Assembly (NCBI RefSeq): GCF_007065885.1
Contig: NZ_CP041409.1
Span: 1,054,001 to 1,118,000 of the forward strand
DNA from: Altererythrobacter sp. TH136
GTDB taxonomy: Bacteria; Pseudomonadota; Alphaproteobacteria; Sphingomonadales; Sphingomonadaceae
Length of the DNA: 64,000 nt
Direction of reading: 5' to 3'
Shown here: piece after piece, positions 36,021 to 46,432 of the stretch
Position numbering within the stretch: the first letter of the stretch is position 1
How the letters are laid out: the number at the start of each line of letters is the position of its first letter
The notes under the pieces: generated by a model
The model's input: the letters and a program-made list of their open reading frames with translations, nothing else
What the model was told of the DNA's origin: nothing
Database searches by the model: none
Made by a program: the position numbers and the translations under genes

Positions 36021-37166
36021 ATGACCGGACAGTTCCAGCTTACCGACGACCAACTCGCCATCCAGGACATGGCGCGCAAGTTCACCGCCGACCGCATCAC
36101 GCCGTTCGCCTCCCAGTGGGACGAGGATCACCATTTCCCGCGCGACGTGGTGCAGGCGGCGGGCGAGCTCGGCTTCGGGTCGATCTACGTCTCGGAAGAG
36201 AGCGGCGGCATCGCCCTCGGCCGGCTGGAGGCGGCGCTGATCATGGAGGCGATGGCCTATGGCTGTCCCGCGACATCGGCGTTCATCTCCATCCACAACA
36301 TGTCGAGCTGGATGATCGACCGGTTCGCTTCGCCCGAGGTGAAGGCGCGCTTCCTGCCCAAGCTGGTCAGCATGGAGCATATCGCCAGCTATGCCCTGAC
36401 GGAGCCGGGTTCAGGTTCCGACGCGGCAGCGCTCAAGACCACCGCGGTGCTGGATGGCGATCATTACGTGATCAACGGCACCAAGCAGTTCATCTCCGGC
36501 AGCGGGTTCAACGACATCTACGTTGTGATGGTCCGCACCAGCGAGGACCGCAGCAAGGGCATCACCTGCCTGGTGGTCGAAAAGGGCACCCCTGGCCTCA
36601 GCCACGGTGCGCCGGAGCGGAAGCTCGGCTGGAACGCCTCACCCACCGCGCAGCTGATCTTCGAGGATTGCCGGGTTCCGGTCGCCAACCGCGTCGGCGC
36701 CGAGGGCGAAGGCTTCCGCTTCGCCATGGCCGGGCTAGACGGCGGCCGGCTCAATATCGGCGCCTGCTCATTGGGGGGTGCGCAGCGGTGCCTCGACGAG
36801 GCGGTCCGGTACACCAAGGAGCGCCAGCAGTTCGGACAGCCGATCGCCGATTTTCAGAACACCCAGTTCATGCTCGCCGACATGGCGACCGACCTGGAAG
36901 CCGCGCGCGCCCTGCTCTACCTCGCCGCCGCCAAGGTCAGCGACAATGCGCCCGACAAGACGCGCTTTTCCGCGATGGCCAAGCGGCTGGCGACCGATAG
37001 CGGCAGCAAGATCGTCAACGACGCGCTGCAGCTGTTTGGTGGCTACGGTTACCTGAAGGATTATCCGATTGAGCGGTTCTGGCGCGATCTGCGCGTCCAC
37101 TCGATCCTTGAAGGGACCAACCAGGTGATGCGGATGATCGTCGGCCGGGATATGCTGCGCCAATGA
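36021..37166 (+). CDS. Acyl-CoA dehydrogenase, probably isobutyryl-CoA dehydrogenase
   Basis: A 381-aa FAD-dependent acyl-CoA dehydrogenase. YALTEPGSGSDAAALKT and INGTKQFISGSG form the FAD site; the catalytic Glu lies in SILEGTNQVMRMIVGRDML, ending like ACAD8. The operon (mmsA, mmsB, HIBCH, hydratase) argues for isobutyryl-CoA as substrate, making methacrylyl-CoA. The stop overlaps the next start (ATGA). Confidence 0.9.
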   Translation: MTGQFQLTDDQLAIQDMARKFTADRITPFASQWDEDHHFPRDVVQAAGELGFGSIYVSEESGGIALGRLEAALIMEAMAYGCPATSAFISIHNMSSWMIDRFASPEVKARFLPKLVSMEHIASYALTEPGSGSDAAALKTTAVLDGDHYVINGTKQFISGSGFNDIYVVMVRTSEDRSKGITCLVVEKGTPGLSHGAPERKLGWNASPTAQLIFEDCRVPVANRVGAEGEGFRFAMAGLDGGRLNIGACSLGGAQRCLDEAVRYTKERQQFGQPIADFQNTQFMLADMATDLEAARALLYLAAAKVSDNAPDKTRFSAMAKRLATDSGSKIVNDALQLFGGYGYLKDYPIERFWRDLRVHSILEGTNQVMRMIVGRDMLRQ

Positions 37167-38233
37167 CGGACCCCATGACGAACGACATCCTGATCGAGAC
37201 CACCGGACGCGCCGGGCGCCTTTCGCTCAACCGCCCCCGGGCGCTGCACGCGCTGACGCTCGACATGTGCCACGCGATGAGCGCCGCGCTGACGAAGTGG
37301 GCGTCGGACGACGCGGTGGAGGCGGTGATCGTCGATCACGCAGAAGGCCGCGGGTTCTGCGCCGGGGGCGACATCGCGTTCCTGCGCAACTCGGCGCTGA
37401 ACGACGGCGGCGTTTCGGGCCGCAAGTTCTTCCACGACGAATACCAGCTCAACCACCAGATGTTCGAATACGCCAAGCCGATCGTCGCCTTCATCGACGG
37501 GGTGACGATGGGCGGCGGGGTCGGCATCTCGCAACCCGCGAAGTTCCGGGTAGCGACCGAGAACACCCGGTTCGCCATGCCTGAGACCGGCATCGGCCTG
37601 TTCCCGGATGTGGGCGGCGGCTGGTACCTGTCGCGCCTGCCGGGCCGGCTCGGCCAATTCCTCGCGCTGACCGGCGCCCGGCTCGATGGCGCCGAGTGCC
37701 TCTGGGCGGGGCTCGCGACTCACTATTTGGCGACCGACAAACTGGAGGAGGCGAAGGTCCGGATCGCCGAGCACCCTGACCGGATCGCGGGCATCCTGTC
37801 GGAACTGTCGGTCACCCCGCCCCCGGCCCGGATCGAGGCCAACGCCGACAAGATCGCGCACCATTTCAAATCCGACAAGCTGGAAGAGGTGATCGCCAGC
37901 CTGGAAGCCGATGCCGATGACCAGGGCAGTGACTGGGCGATCAAGGAACTCGCCACGCTGCGCACCAAGAGCCCGCAGACCTGCAAGGTCGCGCTGCGCG
38001 AGCTCGCGGAATCGGCGAGGTTGCATCACTTGTGCGACGAGATGGTGATGGAATACCGCATCGCCAGCCGCGTCCTGACCCGTCCCGACTTCGCCGAAGG
38101 CGTGCGCGCGGTGATCGTCGACAAGAACGGCGATCCCCAGTGGAATCCGCCCACTCCGGAACAGGTGAGCGACGAACTGATCGACAGCATCTTCGCGCCG
38201 TTGCCGGACAACGAAGAATGGAAGCCCCTGTGA
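37163..38233 (+). CDS. 3-hydroxyisobutyryl-CoA hydrolase
   Basis: A 356-aa crotonase-fold hydrolase of the HIBCH type, releasing 3-hydroxyisobutyrate from its CoA ester. HIBCH marks are [42 protein letters not shown] and the long C-terminal helical part. Translationally coupled to both neighbours (ATGA upstream, GTGA downstream). Confidence 0.93.
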   Translation: MTDPMTNDILIETTGRAGRLSLNRPRALHALTLDMCHAMSAALTKWASDDAVEAVIVDHAEGRGFCAGGDIAFLRNSALNDGGVSGRKFFHDEYQLNHQMFEYAKPIVAFIDGVTMGGGVGISQPAKFRVATENTRFAMPETGIGLFPDVGGGWYLSRLPGRLGQFLALTGARLDGAECLWAGLATHYLATDKLEEAKVRIAEHPDRIAGILSELSVTPPPARIEANADKIAHHFKSDKLEEVIASLEADADDQGSDWAIKELATLRTKSPQTCKVALRELAESARLHHLCDEMVMEYRIASRVLTRPDFAEGVRAVIVDKNGDPQWNPPTPEQVSDELIDSIFAPLPDNEEWKPL

Positions 38234-39027
38234 CCGACCGCAACGTGCCTTTCGAGACCGTCACCGTCGAACACCGCGACGCGGTGACGTTGATCACGCT
38301 GAACCGTCCGCAGGCGCTCAACGCCCTGAATTCGCAGGTTCTAGAAGATCTCATCAGTGCTTTTTCAGCGTTCGAGGCAGACCGGGGCCAACGCTGCGCC
38401 GTGCTGACCGGCGCTGGCGACAAGGCGTTCGCTGCCGGGGCCGATATCAAGGAAATGGCCGACAAGGCGGCAGCCGATTTTTACCTCGAGGATTTCTTCG
38501 CCCGCTGGACCAGCGACCTGGTCAAGGCGGTCCGCAAGCCATGGATCGCGGCGGTCAACGGCTTCGCGCTCGGTGGCGGGTGCGAACTGGCGATGATGGC
38601 GGACTTCATCATCGCGTCCGACAAGGCGAAGTTCGGCCAGCCCGAGATCAAGCTCGGCGTGGCGCCGGGCATGGGCGGCAGCCAGCGGCTGACCCGCGCG
38701 GTCGGCAAGGCCAAGGCCATGGAGATGTGCCTCACCGGCCGGATGATGGACGGAGCCGAAGCCGAGCGTAGCGGCCTGGTGGCGCGGGTAGTGCCCCATG
38801 AAACCCTGCTGGATGAGGCACTTAAGACCGCTTCCGCCATCGCCGCGATGCCCCCGATGGCCGCGATCGCGAACAAGGAAATGGTCAACGCCGCGTTCGA
38901 GACGACGCTCGACCAGGGCCTGATCGTCGAACGCCGCATCTTCCAGATTCTCGCCGGATCCGAGGACAAGGCGGAAGGCATGGCCGCCTTTATCGAAAAG
39001 CGTGAGGGGCAGTGGAAGGGGCGCTGA
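38230..39027 (+). CDS. Enoyl-CoA hydratase
   Basis: A 265-aa crotonase that would hydrate methacrylyl-CoA to 3-hydroxyisobutyryl-CoA in this operon. Both catalytic glutamates are present ([11 protein letters not shown] and [10 protein letters not shown]), as is the AAGADIKEM oxyanion segment. GTG 38230 overlaps the upstream stop and has GGAAG ahead; ATG 38218 would add four residues. Confidence 0.92.
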   Translation: MTDRNVPFETVTVEHRDAVTLITLNRPQALNALNSQVLEDLISAFSAFEADRGQRCAVLTGAGDKAFAAGADIKEMADKAAADFYLEDFFARWTSDLVKAVRKPWIAAVNGFALGGGCELAMMADFIIASDKAKFGQPEIKLGVAPGMGGSQRLTRAVGKAKAMEMCLTGRMMDGAEAERSGLVARVVPHETLLDEALKTASAIAAMPPMAAIANKEMVNAAFETTLDQGLIVERRIFQILAGSEDKAEGMAAFIEKREGQWKGR

Positions 39028-39109
39028 CCGTCATCGCCGCCTCAGCAAATGATCGGGCGATCCGGTTCGCCGTCACCCCTGTTGGCCATCTCACTAGCTG
39101 GAGTCCTAC

Positions 39110-39982
39110 ATGAAAATCGCCTTCATCGGCCTCGGCAACATGGGCGGCGGGATGGCCGCAAACCTCGTCAAGGCCGGGCACCAGGTGCGTGCATTTGACC
39201 TCAACGAGGAAGCGCTCGCCCGAGCGCGTGAGAATGGCTGCGATACCGCCGGCTCGATCGCCGAAGCGGTCGCGGATGCAGAGGCGGTGGTGTCGATGCT
39301 GCCCAACGGCCAGATCGTGCTGAGCGCCTATACCGGCGAGGTGTTCGGTGCGGCGCCGCAGGGGGCAATACTGCTCGATTGCTCGACCATCGATGTCGCG
39401 ACCGCGCGCGAAGTTGCCGAGCAGGCGCAGCACCATGGCCACGAAATGGTCGATGCGCCCGTTTCCGGCGGGATCGCGGCGGCGAACGGCGGCACGCTCA
39501 CTTTCATGGTCGGCGGCAGCGACAGCGCGTTCACGCGCGCCGAACCGATCCTGCAGGCGATGGGCAAGGCGGTGATCCATGCGGGCGCAGCCGGCAATGG
39601 GCAGGCGGCGAAGATCTGCAACAACATGCTGCTGGGCATCAGCATGCTCGGCACGTGCGAGGCGTTCGCCATGGCGCAGAAGCTGGGCCTCGATCCGCAG
39701 ACTTTCTACGATATCTCCAGTGTTAGCAGCGGCCAGTGCTGGTCGATGACGAGCTATTGCCCCGTTCCGGGCGTCGGCCCGCAGTCGCCCGCCGACAACG
39801 ATTACCAGGGCGGGTTCGCGGCGGGCCTGATGCTGAAGGACCTGCGGCTGGCGATGGAGGCCGCCGAAACCGCGGACGCCCCTGTGCCGATGGGCATGCG
39901 GGCGCGCGCGCTGTACGAAGATTTTGTCGGTGCCGGCAACGGCAACACCGATTTCAGCGGGATCATTCGGACGCTGAAGTAG
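39110..39982 (+). CDS. mmsB: 3-hydroxyisobutyrate dehydrogenase
   Basis: A 290-aa beta-hydroxyacid dehydrogenase oxidising 3-hydroxyisobutyrate to methylmalonate semialdehyde. FIGLGNMGGGMAANLVKAG (NAD site), DAPVSGGIAAA (substrate loop) and the catalytic Lys in GNGQAAKICNNMLLG are intact. It closes the valine operon. Its end overlaps tatC by 20 bases on the other strand. Confidence 0.95.
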   Translation: MKIAFIGLGNMGGGMAANLVKAGHQVRAFDLNEEALARARENGCDTAGSIAEAVADAEAVVSMLPNGQIVLSAYTGEVFGAAPQGAILLDCSTIDVATAREVAEQAQHHGHEMVDAPVSGGIAAANGGTLTFMVGGSDSAFTRAEPILQAMGKAVIHAGAAGNGQAAKICNNMLLGISMLGTCEAFAMAQKLGLDPQTFYDISSVSSGQCWSMTSYCPVPGVGPQSPADNDYQGGFAAGLMLKDLRLAMEAAETADAPVPMGMRARALYEDFVGAGNGNTDFSGIIRTLK

Positions 39983-40754
39983 GTGTCTCGTCTGCGGCCT
40001 TCTCGCGGGCAGCCTTGGCTTCGGTAAACCACATCACCGCCAGCGCGCCTTCGAACAGCAGCAGCAACGGGATCGCGAGCATCAACTGGCTGATCACGTC
40101 GGGCGGCGTGGCAACGGCTGCGACCACGAATGCGGCGACGATCATGTACCGGCGCGCGCTGACCAACTGGGCACGGCTGACGATGCCTGCAGTGTTGAGC
40201 AATAGCAGCAAGACCGGCAGCAGAAAGCTTAGCCCGAAGGCCATGATGAACTGCATCACGAGGCTGAGATAGTCTTCGGAATTGGGCAGCGCATCGATCT
40301 GCACGCCGCCTTGGGTGCCTTCGAATCCCAGGAAAAACACGAAGGCCGTGGGCATAACCACGTAATACGCCAGCGCCCCGCCAGCGACGAACAGCACCGG
40401 CGTTGCCAGCAAAAACGGCAGGAAGGCCTTCTTTTCCTTTGCATACAGTCCCGGGGCGACGAACGCCCACAACTGGTTGGCAATGATCGGAAAAGCCAGG
40501 AAGAACGCCGCGAACAGCGCGACCTTAAGCTCGACGAAAAACTGCCCGTAAAGCTTGGTATAGATCAGCCGGTTCTGCCCGGCATCGAGCAGCGGCTGCA
40601 CCAGGAAGCCCAGAATTTCCTGCGCGAAATAGAAGCAAACCCCGAACGCGACGGCCAGGGCGAGAAACGCGCGTAGCAGCCGCGCGCGCAGCTCGATCAA
40701 GTGGTCCAGCAGCGGCGCCTGGGACTGGTCGATGTCGCGGATCGAGAACACCAT
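39963..40754 (-). CDS. tatC: Sec-independent translocase TatC
   Basis: A 263-aa, six-helix inner-membrane protein that recognises twin-arginine signals. Seen: HLIELRARLLRAFLALAV, FFVELKVALFAAFFLAFP and AFGLSFLLPVLLLLL. Starts by TGATG overlap with tatB. Last gene of the argS-to-tat run. Confidence 0.95.
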   Translation of the reverse strand: MVFSIRDIDQSQAPLLDHLIELRARLLRAFLALAVAFGVCFYFAQEILGFLVQPLLDAGQNRLIYTKLYGQFFVELKVALFAAFFLAFPIIANQLWAFVAPGLYAKEKKAFLPFLLATPVLFVAGGALAYYVVMPTAFVFFLGFEGTQGGVQIDALPNSEDYLSLVMQFIMAFGLSFLLPVLLLLLNTAGIVSRAQLVSARRYMIVAAFVVAAVATPPDVISQLMLAIPLLLLFEGALAVMWFTEAKAAREKAADETPTSASE

Positions 40755-41107
40755 CAGCGTAGCGGGAGCTGGGGTTCGTCGGGCGGCGGGGGGTCGACCG
40801 CAGGATCATCGACGCGCTCCTCACCCGTCTGCGACGGCAGCGGACGCATTTCGTGATCCGACAGGTCAACCGGCGGATGTTCGGCCAGGATGCGGGCGTT
40901 CTGCTCGGCCCACTTCTTTTCCATTTCCTCCATCTCGGCTTCGCGGATCATCGCCTCGATACCCGATCGAAAATGGTTGGAGGTGCGGCGGACCTTGCCG
41001 ATCCACTTGCCCGCAGTGCGCAGCGCGCGTGGCAAGTCCTTGGGACCGATCACGACAACCGCGACAATCACGATCATCAACAACTCGGATGCGCCAATAT
41101 CGAACAT
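40754..41107 (-). CDS. tatB: Sec-independent translocase TatB
   Basis: A 117-aa protein: short N-terminal membrane helix (MFDIGASELLMIVIVAVVVI), GPKDLPRALRTAGKW hinge and amphipathic helix, then an acidic Pro-rich tail. It forms the TatBC receptor complex. Confidence 0.93.
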   Translation of the reverse strand: MFDIGASELLMIVIVAVVVIGPKDLPRALRTAGKWIGKVRRTSNHFRSGIEAMIREAEMEEMEKKWAEQNARILAEHPPVDLSDHEMRPLPSQTGEERVDDPAVDPPPPDEPQLPLR

Positions 41108-41138
41108 GGGTATCCGCCGTCAGGCGCCGATCAGCCGC

Positions 41139-41408
41139 TTATGGGCGGTGCTCTGCTCCCGGGTGGGCGTCCTTGGCGGCTTCCTGAGCTGGCTTGGCAT
41201 CGTGGTGTGGCCCTTCCAGGCTGTGAACCGTGGGGACGGCGCCCTGCCCCTTGCTCCCGGGGGCCGCCTCATCTTCGTTCATGCCTTGCTTGAAGCTTTT
41301 GATGCCCTTGCCGAAGTCGCCCATGATTTCCGCCACGCGCCCGCGTCCGAACAGGACGAGCACAATCAGCAAGACGATCAGCCAATGCCAGATGGAAAAC
41401 GAACCCAT
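41139..41408 (-). CDS. tatA: Sec-independent translocase TatA
   Basis: An 89-aa pore-forming Tat subunit: [20 protein letters not shown] helix, [20 protein letters not shown] amphipathic helix, and a variable acidic/His-containing tail. Lies 50 bases after scpB and 31 before tatB. Confidence 0.93.
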   Translation of the reverse strand: MGSFSIWHWLIVLLIVLVLFGRGRVAEIMGDFGKGIKSFKQGMNEDEAAPGSKGQGAVPTVHSLEGPHHDAKPAQEAAKDAHPGAEHRP

Positions 41409-41458
41409 GGGTAATCTCCTTGCCGCCCATCTAGGGGATACGGGCCGCGAGCGCCAGT

Positions 41459-42046
41459 CTAGCCGTCGGATTCCGCGGCGGCTGCATCCTCATTAGCAAG
41501 CGCATCGAACGCCTCGTCCACCGGATCGAGCAGGCCAGCCGCCTTGAGTTCGTCGATCCCGGGCAGGTCCTTGCGGGACGACAGGCCGAAGTGATCCAGG
41601 AACGCAGGCGTGGTCGCGTAGATGACTGGCCGCCCGGGTACCTCGCGCCGGCCCGCGGCCCGCACCCAGCCCGCCTCCATCAGCACGTCGAGTGTGCCGG
41701 ACGAGGTCTGCACCCCGCGGATCGATTCGATCTCTGCGCGGCTGACGGGTTCGTGATAGGCCACGATGGCAAGCACCTCGGTCGCTGCCCGGCTGAGGCG
41801 GCGAACCTGCTCTCGTTCGCGCCGCAGGATGTGCGCCAGATCCGGCGCGGTTTCGAAGTGCCAGCGCCCCCCGCGCTCGACAAGCTGGACGCCCCGCTCG
41901 CGGTAGTGGACCTGGAGGCGCGCTAGGGCCTGCCGCACGTCTGCCGCAGCGGCCGCTCCCAGATGGTTCACGAGCGCGTCGACCGTCATCGCTTCTTCCG
42001 CTGCGAACAGCGTCGCTTCCAGCGCGCGGTCGAAGCCGTCGCTCAC
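41459..42046 (-). CDS. scpB: Segregation and condensation protein B
   Basis: A 195-aa winged-helix kleisin-associated subunit of SMC-Scp[21 protein letters not shown] opens the first winged helix; [19 protein letters not shown] and [15 protein letters not shown] are the classic ScpB core. GTG 42046 overlaps the scpA stop (GTGA). Longer upstream frames lack similarity. Confidence 0.93.
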   Translation of the reverse strand: MSDGFDRALEATLFAAEEAMTVDALVNHLGAAAAADVRQALARLQVHYRERGVQLVERGGRWHFETAPDLAHILRREREQVRRLSRAATEVLAIVAYHEPVSRAEIESIRGVQTSSGTLDVLMEAGWVRAAGRREVPGRPVIYATTPAFLDHFGLSSRKDLPGIDELKAAGLLDPVDEAFDALANEDAAAAESDG

Positions 42047-42843
42047 CCGGCGATCCGCCGCAGCCGAAGGGGTCCGAACGTCTCCTCCTGAGACAACTCC
42101 GCCCGCCCGCGCCGCGCGAGTTCCAGCGCCGCGACGAAGCTGGAGGCAAGCGCCGACTTGCGTAGCCGCGGCTCCGCATGCGGTGGCAGGAACTGCCTGA
42201 GCTCGATCCAGTCGAGCGTCACGCCCAGCATCGCGGAGACGCGGTCGATCGCGGAATCGAGCGTCATCACCGGCCGTTCGCGCACCATGTGCACAACCGG
42301 TGCAGTGCGGGCGTTGATCTGGCCGTACGCCTGGACCAGCGCGAACCAGTCGCACTGCCACAAGGTCTTGCGGTCGGTGCGCAAACCTTCCGGAGCGCCG
42401 CGGGGAAACACGTCGCGGCCAAGCCGGTCGCGGGCCATCAGCCGGGCGGCCGCCTCGCGCATCGCGCCCAGCCGGGCGAGGCGCAACTGCAGTCGCAAGG
42501 CCAGGTCTTCGGGACTGGGGTCTTCCCGCTCATCGCGCGGAAGAAGCAGCGCGGATTTCAGATACGCGAGCCACGCCGCCATCACCAGGTAGTCGGCCGC
42601 CAGCTCCAGCCGCAGCGCCTCCGCCTGCTCGATGTACGCGATATACTGATCCACCAGGGAGAGGATCGAGATCGCCTTCAAATCCACCTTCTGCCGCCGC
42701 GCCAGGTCCAGCAGCAGGTCGAGCGGTCCCTCCCAACCGTCCAGCTCGAGGTAAAGCGCTGCGTCTTCGGTCGGTGCCGCGCCCGGGCCGGACCAATCCT
42801 CCGCGGCCGAATGGAGGGGCAGCAGCATGGCGCCGTCGGTCAC
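42043..42843 (-). CDS. scpA: Segregation and condensation protein A
   Basis: A 266-aa kleisin linking SMC heads in the chromosome condensation complex. The N-terminal core has LDGWEGPLDLLLDLARRQKV and DLKAISILSLVDQYIAYIE; the C-terminal winged helix follows. ATGA overlap with nagZ. Confidence 0.94.
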   Translation of the reverse strand: MTDGAMLLPLHSAAEDWSGPGAAPTEDAALYLELDGWEGPLDLLLDLARRQKVDLKAISILSLVDQYIAYIEQAEALRLELAADYLVMAAWLAYLKSALLLPRDEREDPSPEDLALRLQLRLARLGAMREAAARLMARDRLGRDVFPRGAPEGLRTDRKTLWQCDWFALVQAYGQINARTAPVVHMVRERPVMTLDSAIDRVSAMLGVTLDWIELRQFLPPHAEPRLRKSALASSFVAALELARRGRAELSQEETFGPLRLRRIAG

Positions 42844-43856
42844 GCGGCAGTTTCCGCGAAGGCCAGCAGTTCGTCGCGCTGGGCCAGCAGCTGCGCCTTG
42901 TCGCCCTCAGGTGCGAGGCCGGTGTTCTCCAACGCGCGAGCGAGCCGGGCGGCGGTCTGCGCCGACATGGCGGGCAGGCGCTCGACGATGCCCACCATGT
43001 CCTCCATTTTCGCCCAGCAGTTCAGCGCCAGGTCGCAACCCGCCGCAATGGCGCGCTCGGCCCGCTCGGGAACGGAGCCGGACAGCGCCTCCATATCCAG
43101 GTCGTCGGTCAGCAGCAGACCATCGAACCCGATCTGGCCGCGGATGACCTCGTGGATGATCGTCGGCGATTGGGTTGCCGGCCACTCCGCGTCCCACTCC
43201 GGAAACACCAGGTGACCGGTCATCCCGACGGGTGCGTGGCTTAGTGCCTTGAACGGCGCGAGATCGATCTCGAGCTCCTCCGCGGTCGCGGTGACGGTCG
43301 GCAGCGCCTTGTGCGTGTCAACTGAAGTACGCCCGTGCCCCGGCATGTGCTTGATGCACCCCGCCACGCCGGCGGCGGCGAGGCCGTCCAGAACAGCGCG
43401 GCCGATCGCCGCGACGCGCAGCGGTTCGAACCCGAACGAACGGTCTCCGATCACGTCGTGCGCGCCATGCTGGCGGACATCGAGCGAAGGATAGTAATCG
43501 ACTGTGATCCCGGCCTCCGCCAGCTCGATCCCCATGGCGTGAGCGTTCATCTGCGCCGCGGCGATCGCGGAGGACGGCGCGAGCTCGTACAACGCGTCGA
43601 ATGCCGCGCCCGGAGGAAAGGCGCTGAACTGCGGCGGGCGCATCCGGGCGACCCGGCCGCCTTCCTGGTCGATGGAAACCAGCAACCTGTCGCGGCCATG
43701 GATCGACCGCAGCTCATTGGTGAGCGCGCGCACCTGCGCCGGCGTGTCGATGTTGCGGCCGAACAGGATGTAGCCCGCCGGGTCGCACTCGCGGAAGAAA
43801 GCCCGTTCGTCGGGGTTCAGCGTAAGACCGGAAAGGCCGAAGATCGCAGGCGTCAT
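42840..43856 (-). CDS. nagZ: Beta-N-acetylhexosaminidase NagZ
   Basis: A 338-aa glycoside hydrolase family 3 enzyme that removes GlcNAc from anhydromuropeptides in cell-wall recycling. IKHMPGHGRTSVDTHKALP contains the KHxPGHG motif and catalytic His-Asp loop; LLTDDLDMEAL carries the nucleophilic Asp. Cytoplasmic (no signal). Confidence 0.95.
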   Translation of the reverse strand: MTPAIFGLSGLTLNPDERAFFRECDPAGYILFGRNIDTPAQVRALTNELRSIHGRDRLLVSIDQEGGRVARMRPPQFSAFPPGAAFDALYELAPSSAIAAAQMNAHAMGIELAEAGITVDYYPSLDVRQHGAHDVIGDRSFGFEPLRVAAIGRAVLDGLAAAGVAGCIKHMPGHGRTSVDTHKALPTVTATAEELEIDLAPFKALSHAPVGMTGHLVFPEWDAEWPATQSPTIIHEVIRGQIGFDGLLLTDDLDMEALSGSVPERAERAIAAGCDLALNCWAKMEDMVGIVERLPAMSAQTAARLARALENTGLAPEGDKAQLLAQRDELLAFAETAA

Positions 43857-43937
43857 GGACCGCAGATTCGCAGCAAGCCGCGACTACTGCAAGTCAGGTG
43901 GCGCGACCAATCCCCTGCCACCTGGCGCGTGAACTGT

Positions 43938-44618
43938 TCAGCGCTTGACCTGGCAGTCCACTCCGTCGCTCTTCAACGCCGCGCACAGGGCGTTGGCACC
44001 GGCCAGATCACCCGCCACGGCCTGGAGCCGGTAGACCGTGCCCATGTCGGCGCGTCCCTCGACCACCCGGTGACTGACGCCCGACAGCTTGTCGGTTCGC
44101 GACTGCAGCTTTTGCCAGCCCGCTTCGGCGGTTGCCTTGTCGGTATAGGCGCCGACCTGAACCCCGATGCCGCTTGCGACTGGCGCTGCGGCTGTTGCCC
44201 CTGCCTTGGGCGTGTCGATGCTGGGAGCGGGCACATCTACTTCCGCAATGCGGCCTTCCCGCTTTTCACCTTCGCCCACGGCCGGGGCGAGATTGCCGGT
44301 GCCTTCGAAGGTCTTGCCGCCCGGGTCAGTCGGCCGGGTCTTGTAAGGGCCGTCGGGCGCCTGGATCGTGCTGCCGTCGGCGACCAGTTCAGGGTCGGGG
44401 CCGCGCTGCCCGAACCACCAGATGCCCCCGACCAGCGCCGCCAGCGCGAGTGCGGCGAACATCGCGAACCCCACGATCCGTCCGGTGTCGACCCCGCCTT
44501 CATCCTCGTCCTCATCGCCGGCCTCGAGCCACGGGAGGCGCTCATCTTCCTCGGCCCCCAGCGTCAGCTGTTCGTCCGCGATGAAGTCGTCGTCGATCGT
44601 CCCGCCCTGCCCCGCCAT
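43938..44618 (-). CDS. SPOR-domain membrane protein
   Basis: A 226-aa bitopic protein: acidic cytoplasmic N-terminus, one membrane helix (IVGFAMFAALALAALVGGIW, about 48-67), a periplasmic linker and a C-terminal SPOR domain (GIGVQVGAYTDKATAEAGWQ, then VYRLQAVAGDLAGANALC). SPOR domains bind denuded glycans at the division septum. Two bases downstream of argS. Confidence 0.9.
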   Translation of the reverse strand: MAGQGGTIDDDFIADEQLTLGAEEDERLPWLEAGDEDEDEGGVDTGRIVGFAMFAALALAALVGGIWWFGQRGPDPELVADGSTIQAPDGPYKTRPTDPGGKTFEGTGNLAPAVGEGEKREGRIAEVDVPAPSIDTPKAGATAAAPVASGIGVQVGAYTDKATAEAGWQKLQSRTDKLSGVSHRVVEGRADMGTVYRLQAVAGDLAGANALCAALKSDGVDCQVKR

Positions 44619-44620
44619 GC

Positions 44621-46366
44621 TTACATCTCCTCGACAGCCTCGACGCCCAGTAGCGCAAGACCGTTACGGATAACTTGCCCGATCTGTTGACCAAGGAAAA
44701 GCCTCGCGCCGGTAAGGGCCGGGTCCTGTGCCACGATGAAGCGTTTCTCGGGCGCGTCGTTGCCGGCATTCCAGAAGGCATGGAGTGCGGCGGCAAGATC
44801 ATAGAGGAAGAAGGCGATCCGATGCGGCTCACGCGCCGCCGCGGCCGCCTCGACCAGCCGGGGAAACTGTGCGGCGTGCTTGATCAGCGACAGTCCTTCA
44901 GCGCCGAGACGCTCGATCGCGGCAGGGTCGGGACCGAGGCCTTCTGCCGCGGCCTTGCGCAACGTGGAGTGGATCCGCGCGCTGGCGTACTGGACGTAGA
45001 ACACCGGGTTGTCCTTCGTCGCCTCGACCACCTTGGCGAAGTCGAACTCCATCTGGGCTTCGGGCTTGCGCGTCAGCATCGTGAACCGGACCACGTCCTT
45101 GCCGACTTCGCGCACCACGTCAGCGAGCGTCACGAACGTGCCGGAGCGCTTCGACATCTTCACTGGCTCGCCGCCGCGCAGCAGCTGAACCATCTGCACC
45201 AGCTTGACGTCGAACGGGATCACACGCCCTTCGCCCTGCGCCAAAGCGGCCACTGCGGCCTTGATGCGCTTCACCGTGCCGGCGTGATCCGCGCCCCAGA
45301 TGTCGATCAGTTCGTCGGCCGTGGCCGCCTTTTGCATGTGATAGGCCAGATCGGCGCCAAAGTACGTCCAATTGCCGTCACTCTTGCGGATCGGCCGGTC
45401 TTGGTCGTCTCCGAAGCGGGTGGCGCGGAACAGCGGCAGCTCGACCGGCTCCCAGTCGTCCGGCGTCTTGCCCTTGGGTGCCTCGAGCACGCCGTCGTAA
45501 ACCAGGTCATGCGCGCGCATCCAGGTCTCGGCTTCGGCCGGTTTGCCCGCCTGCTGCAACTCCGCCTCAGACGCGAATTCATCGTGTTCGATCCCGAGCA
45601 ACGCGAGGTCGGCCCGGATCATGTCCATCATCGCGTGGACCACGATCGGCCGCAACTCAGGCAGCCATTCGCTCTCGGGCGCGTTCACGAACCGCGGACC
45701 GAACTGAGCCGCCAGCGCCTGACCGACCGGGACGAGGTAGTCCCCGGGGTAGAGCCCTTCGGGGATGTCGCCGATGGTTTCGCCTAGCGCCTCCCGGTAA
45801 CGCAAGTGCGCCGAGCGGGCGAGCACGTCGACTTGGGCGCCCGCATCGTTGATGTAGTATTCGCGGGTGACGGGATGGCCGACGAACTCGAGCAGCGTGG
45901 CCAGCGCGTCCCCCACCACCGCGCCCCGGCAGTGGCCCATGTGCATCGGGCCCGTGGGATTGGCCGATACGTATTCGACGTTCACGCGCCGCCCCGCGCC
46001 GGTGGTGGCGCGGCCGTAATTCGCACCTAGCGCCGCGATCGCCTGAAGCTCGTCCAGCCAGACGGAGTCCGCCAGCCGCAGGTTGATGAACCCGGGTCCG
46101 GCGATTTCAGCCGCGGCGACGGCGGGTTCGCGGCTCAGGTGCTCGACGATCTTCTCCGCCAGCGAGCGGGGATTGGTTGCCGCCGCTTTGGCCAGCACCA
46201 TCGCGGCATTGGTCGCGAGGTCGCCGTGGGTTGGATCGCGCGGCGGTTCTACGGTGACCGCTGCCTCCGATGCTCCGGGAGGAAGCGCGCCTTCCAGTTC
46301 GAGCGCGCGCAGGACCGCGCCGATGCGCGCCGCAAAGGCCGCGTGAAGGGTCTGGGTGTCTGACAT
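44621..46366 (-). CDS. argS: Arginyl-tRNA synthetase
   Basis: A 581-aa class I synthetase. HIGH-like HMGH is seen in [18 protein letters not shown], the KMSK motif in [12 protein letters not shown], and the anticodon-binding DALR domain at the C-terminus ([15 protein letters not shown]). ATG 46366 (MSDTQTL) was chosen over an upstream in-frame start. First gene of the argS-SPOR-nagZ-scpAB-tat run. Confidence 0.96.
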   Translation of the reverse strand: MSDTQTLHAAFAARIGAVLRALELEGALPPGASEAAVTVEPPRDPTHGDLATNAAMVLAKAAATNPRSLAEKIVEHLSREPAVAAAEIAGPGFINLRLADSVWLDELQAIAALGANYGRATTGAGRRVNVEYVSANPTGPMHMGHCRGAVVGDALATLLEFVGHPVTREYYINDAGAQVDVLARSAHLRYREALGETIGDIPEGLYPGDYLVPVGQALAAQFGPRFVNAPESEWLPELRPIVVHAMMDMIRADLALLGIEHDEFASEAELQQAGKPAEAETWMRAHDLVYDGVLEAPKGKTPDDWEPVELPLFRATRFGDDQDRPIRKSDGNWTYFGADLAYHMQKAATADELIDIWGADHAGTVKRIKAAVAALAQGEGRVIPFDVKLVQMVQLLRGGEPVKMSKRSGTFVTLADVVREVGKDVVRFTMLTRKPEAQMEFDFAKVVEATKDNPVFYVQYASARIHSTLRKAAAEGLGPDPAAIERLGAEGLSLIKHAAQFPRLVEAAAAAREPHRIAFFLYDLAAALHAFWNAGNDAPEKRFIVAQDPALTGARLFLGQQIGQVIRNGLALLGVEAVEEM

Positions 46367-46432
46367 GGCGGCGCGGGTTACCGGATCGGCGGCAAAGCGC
46401 AAGCCGCGCGCGGGGCTGGAAGGGGGCCGCGC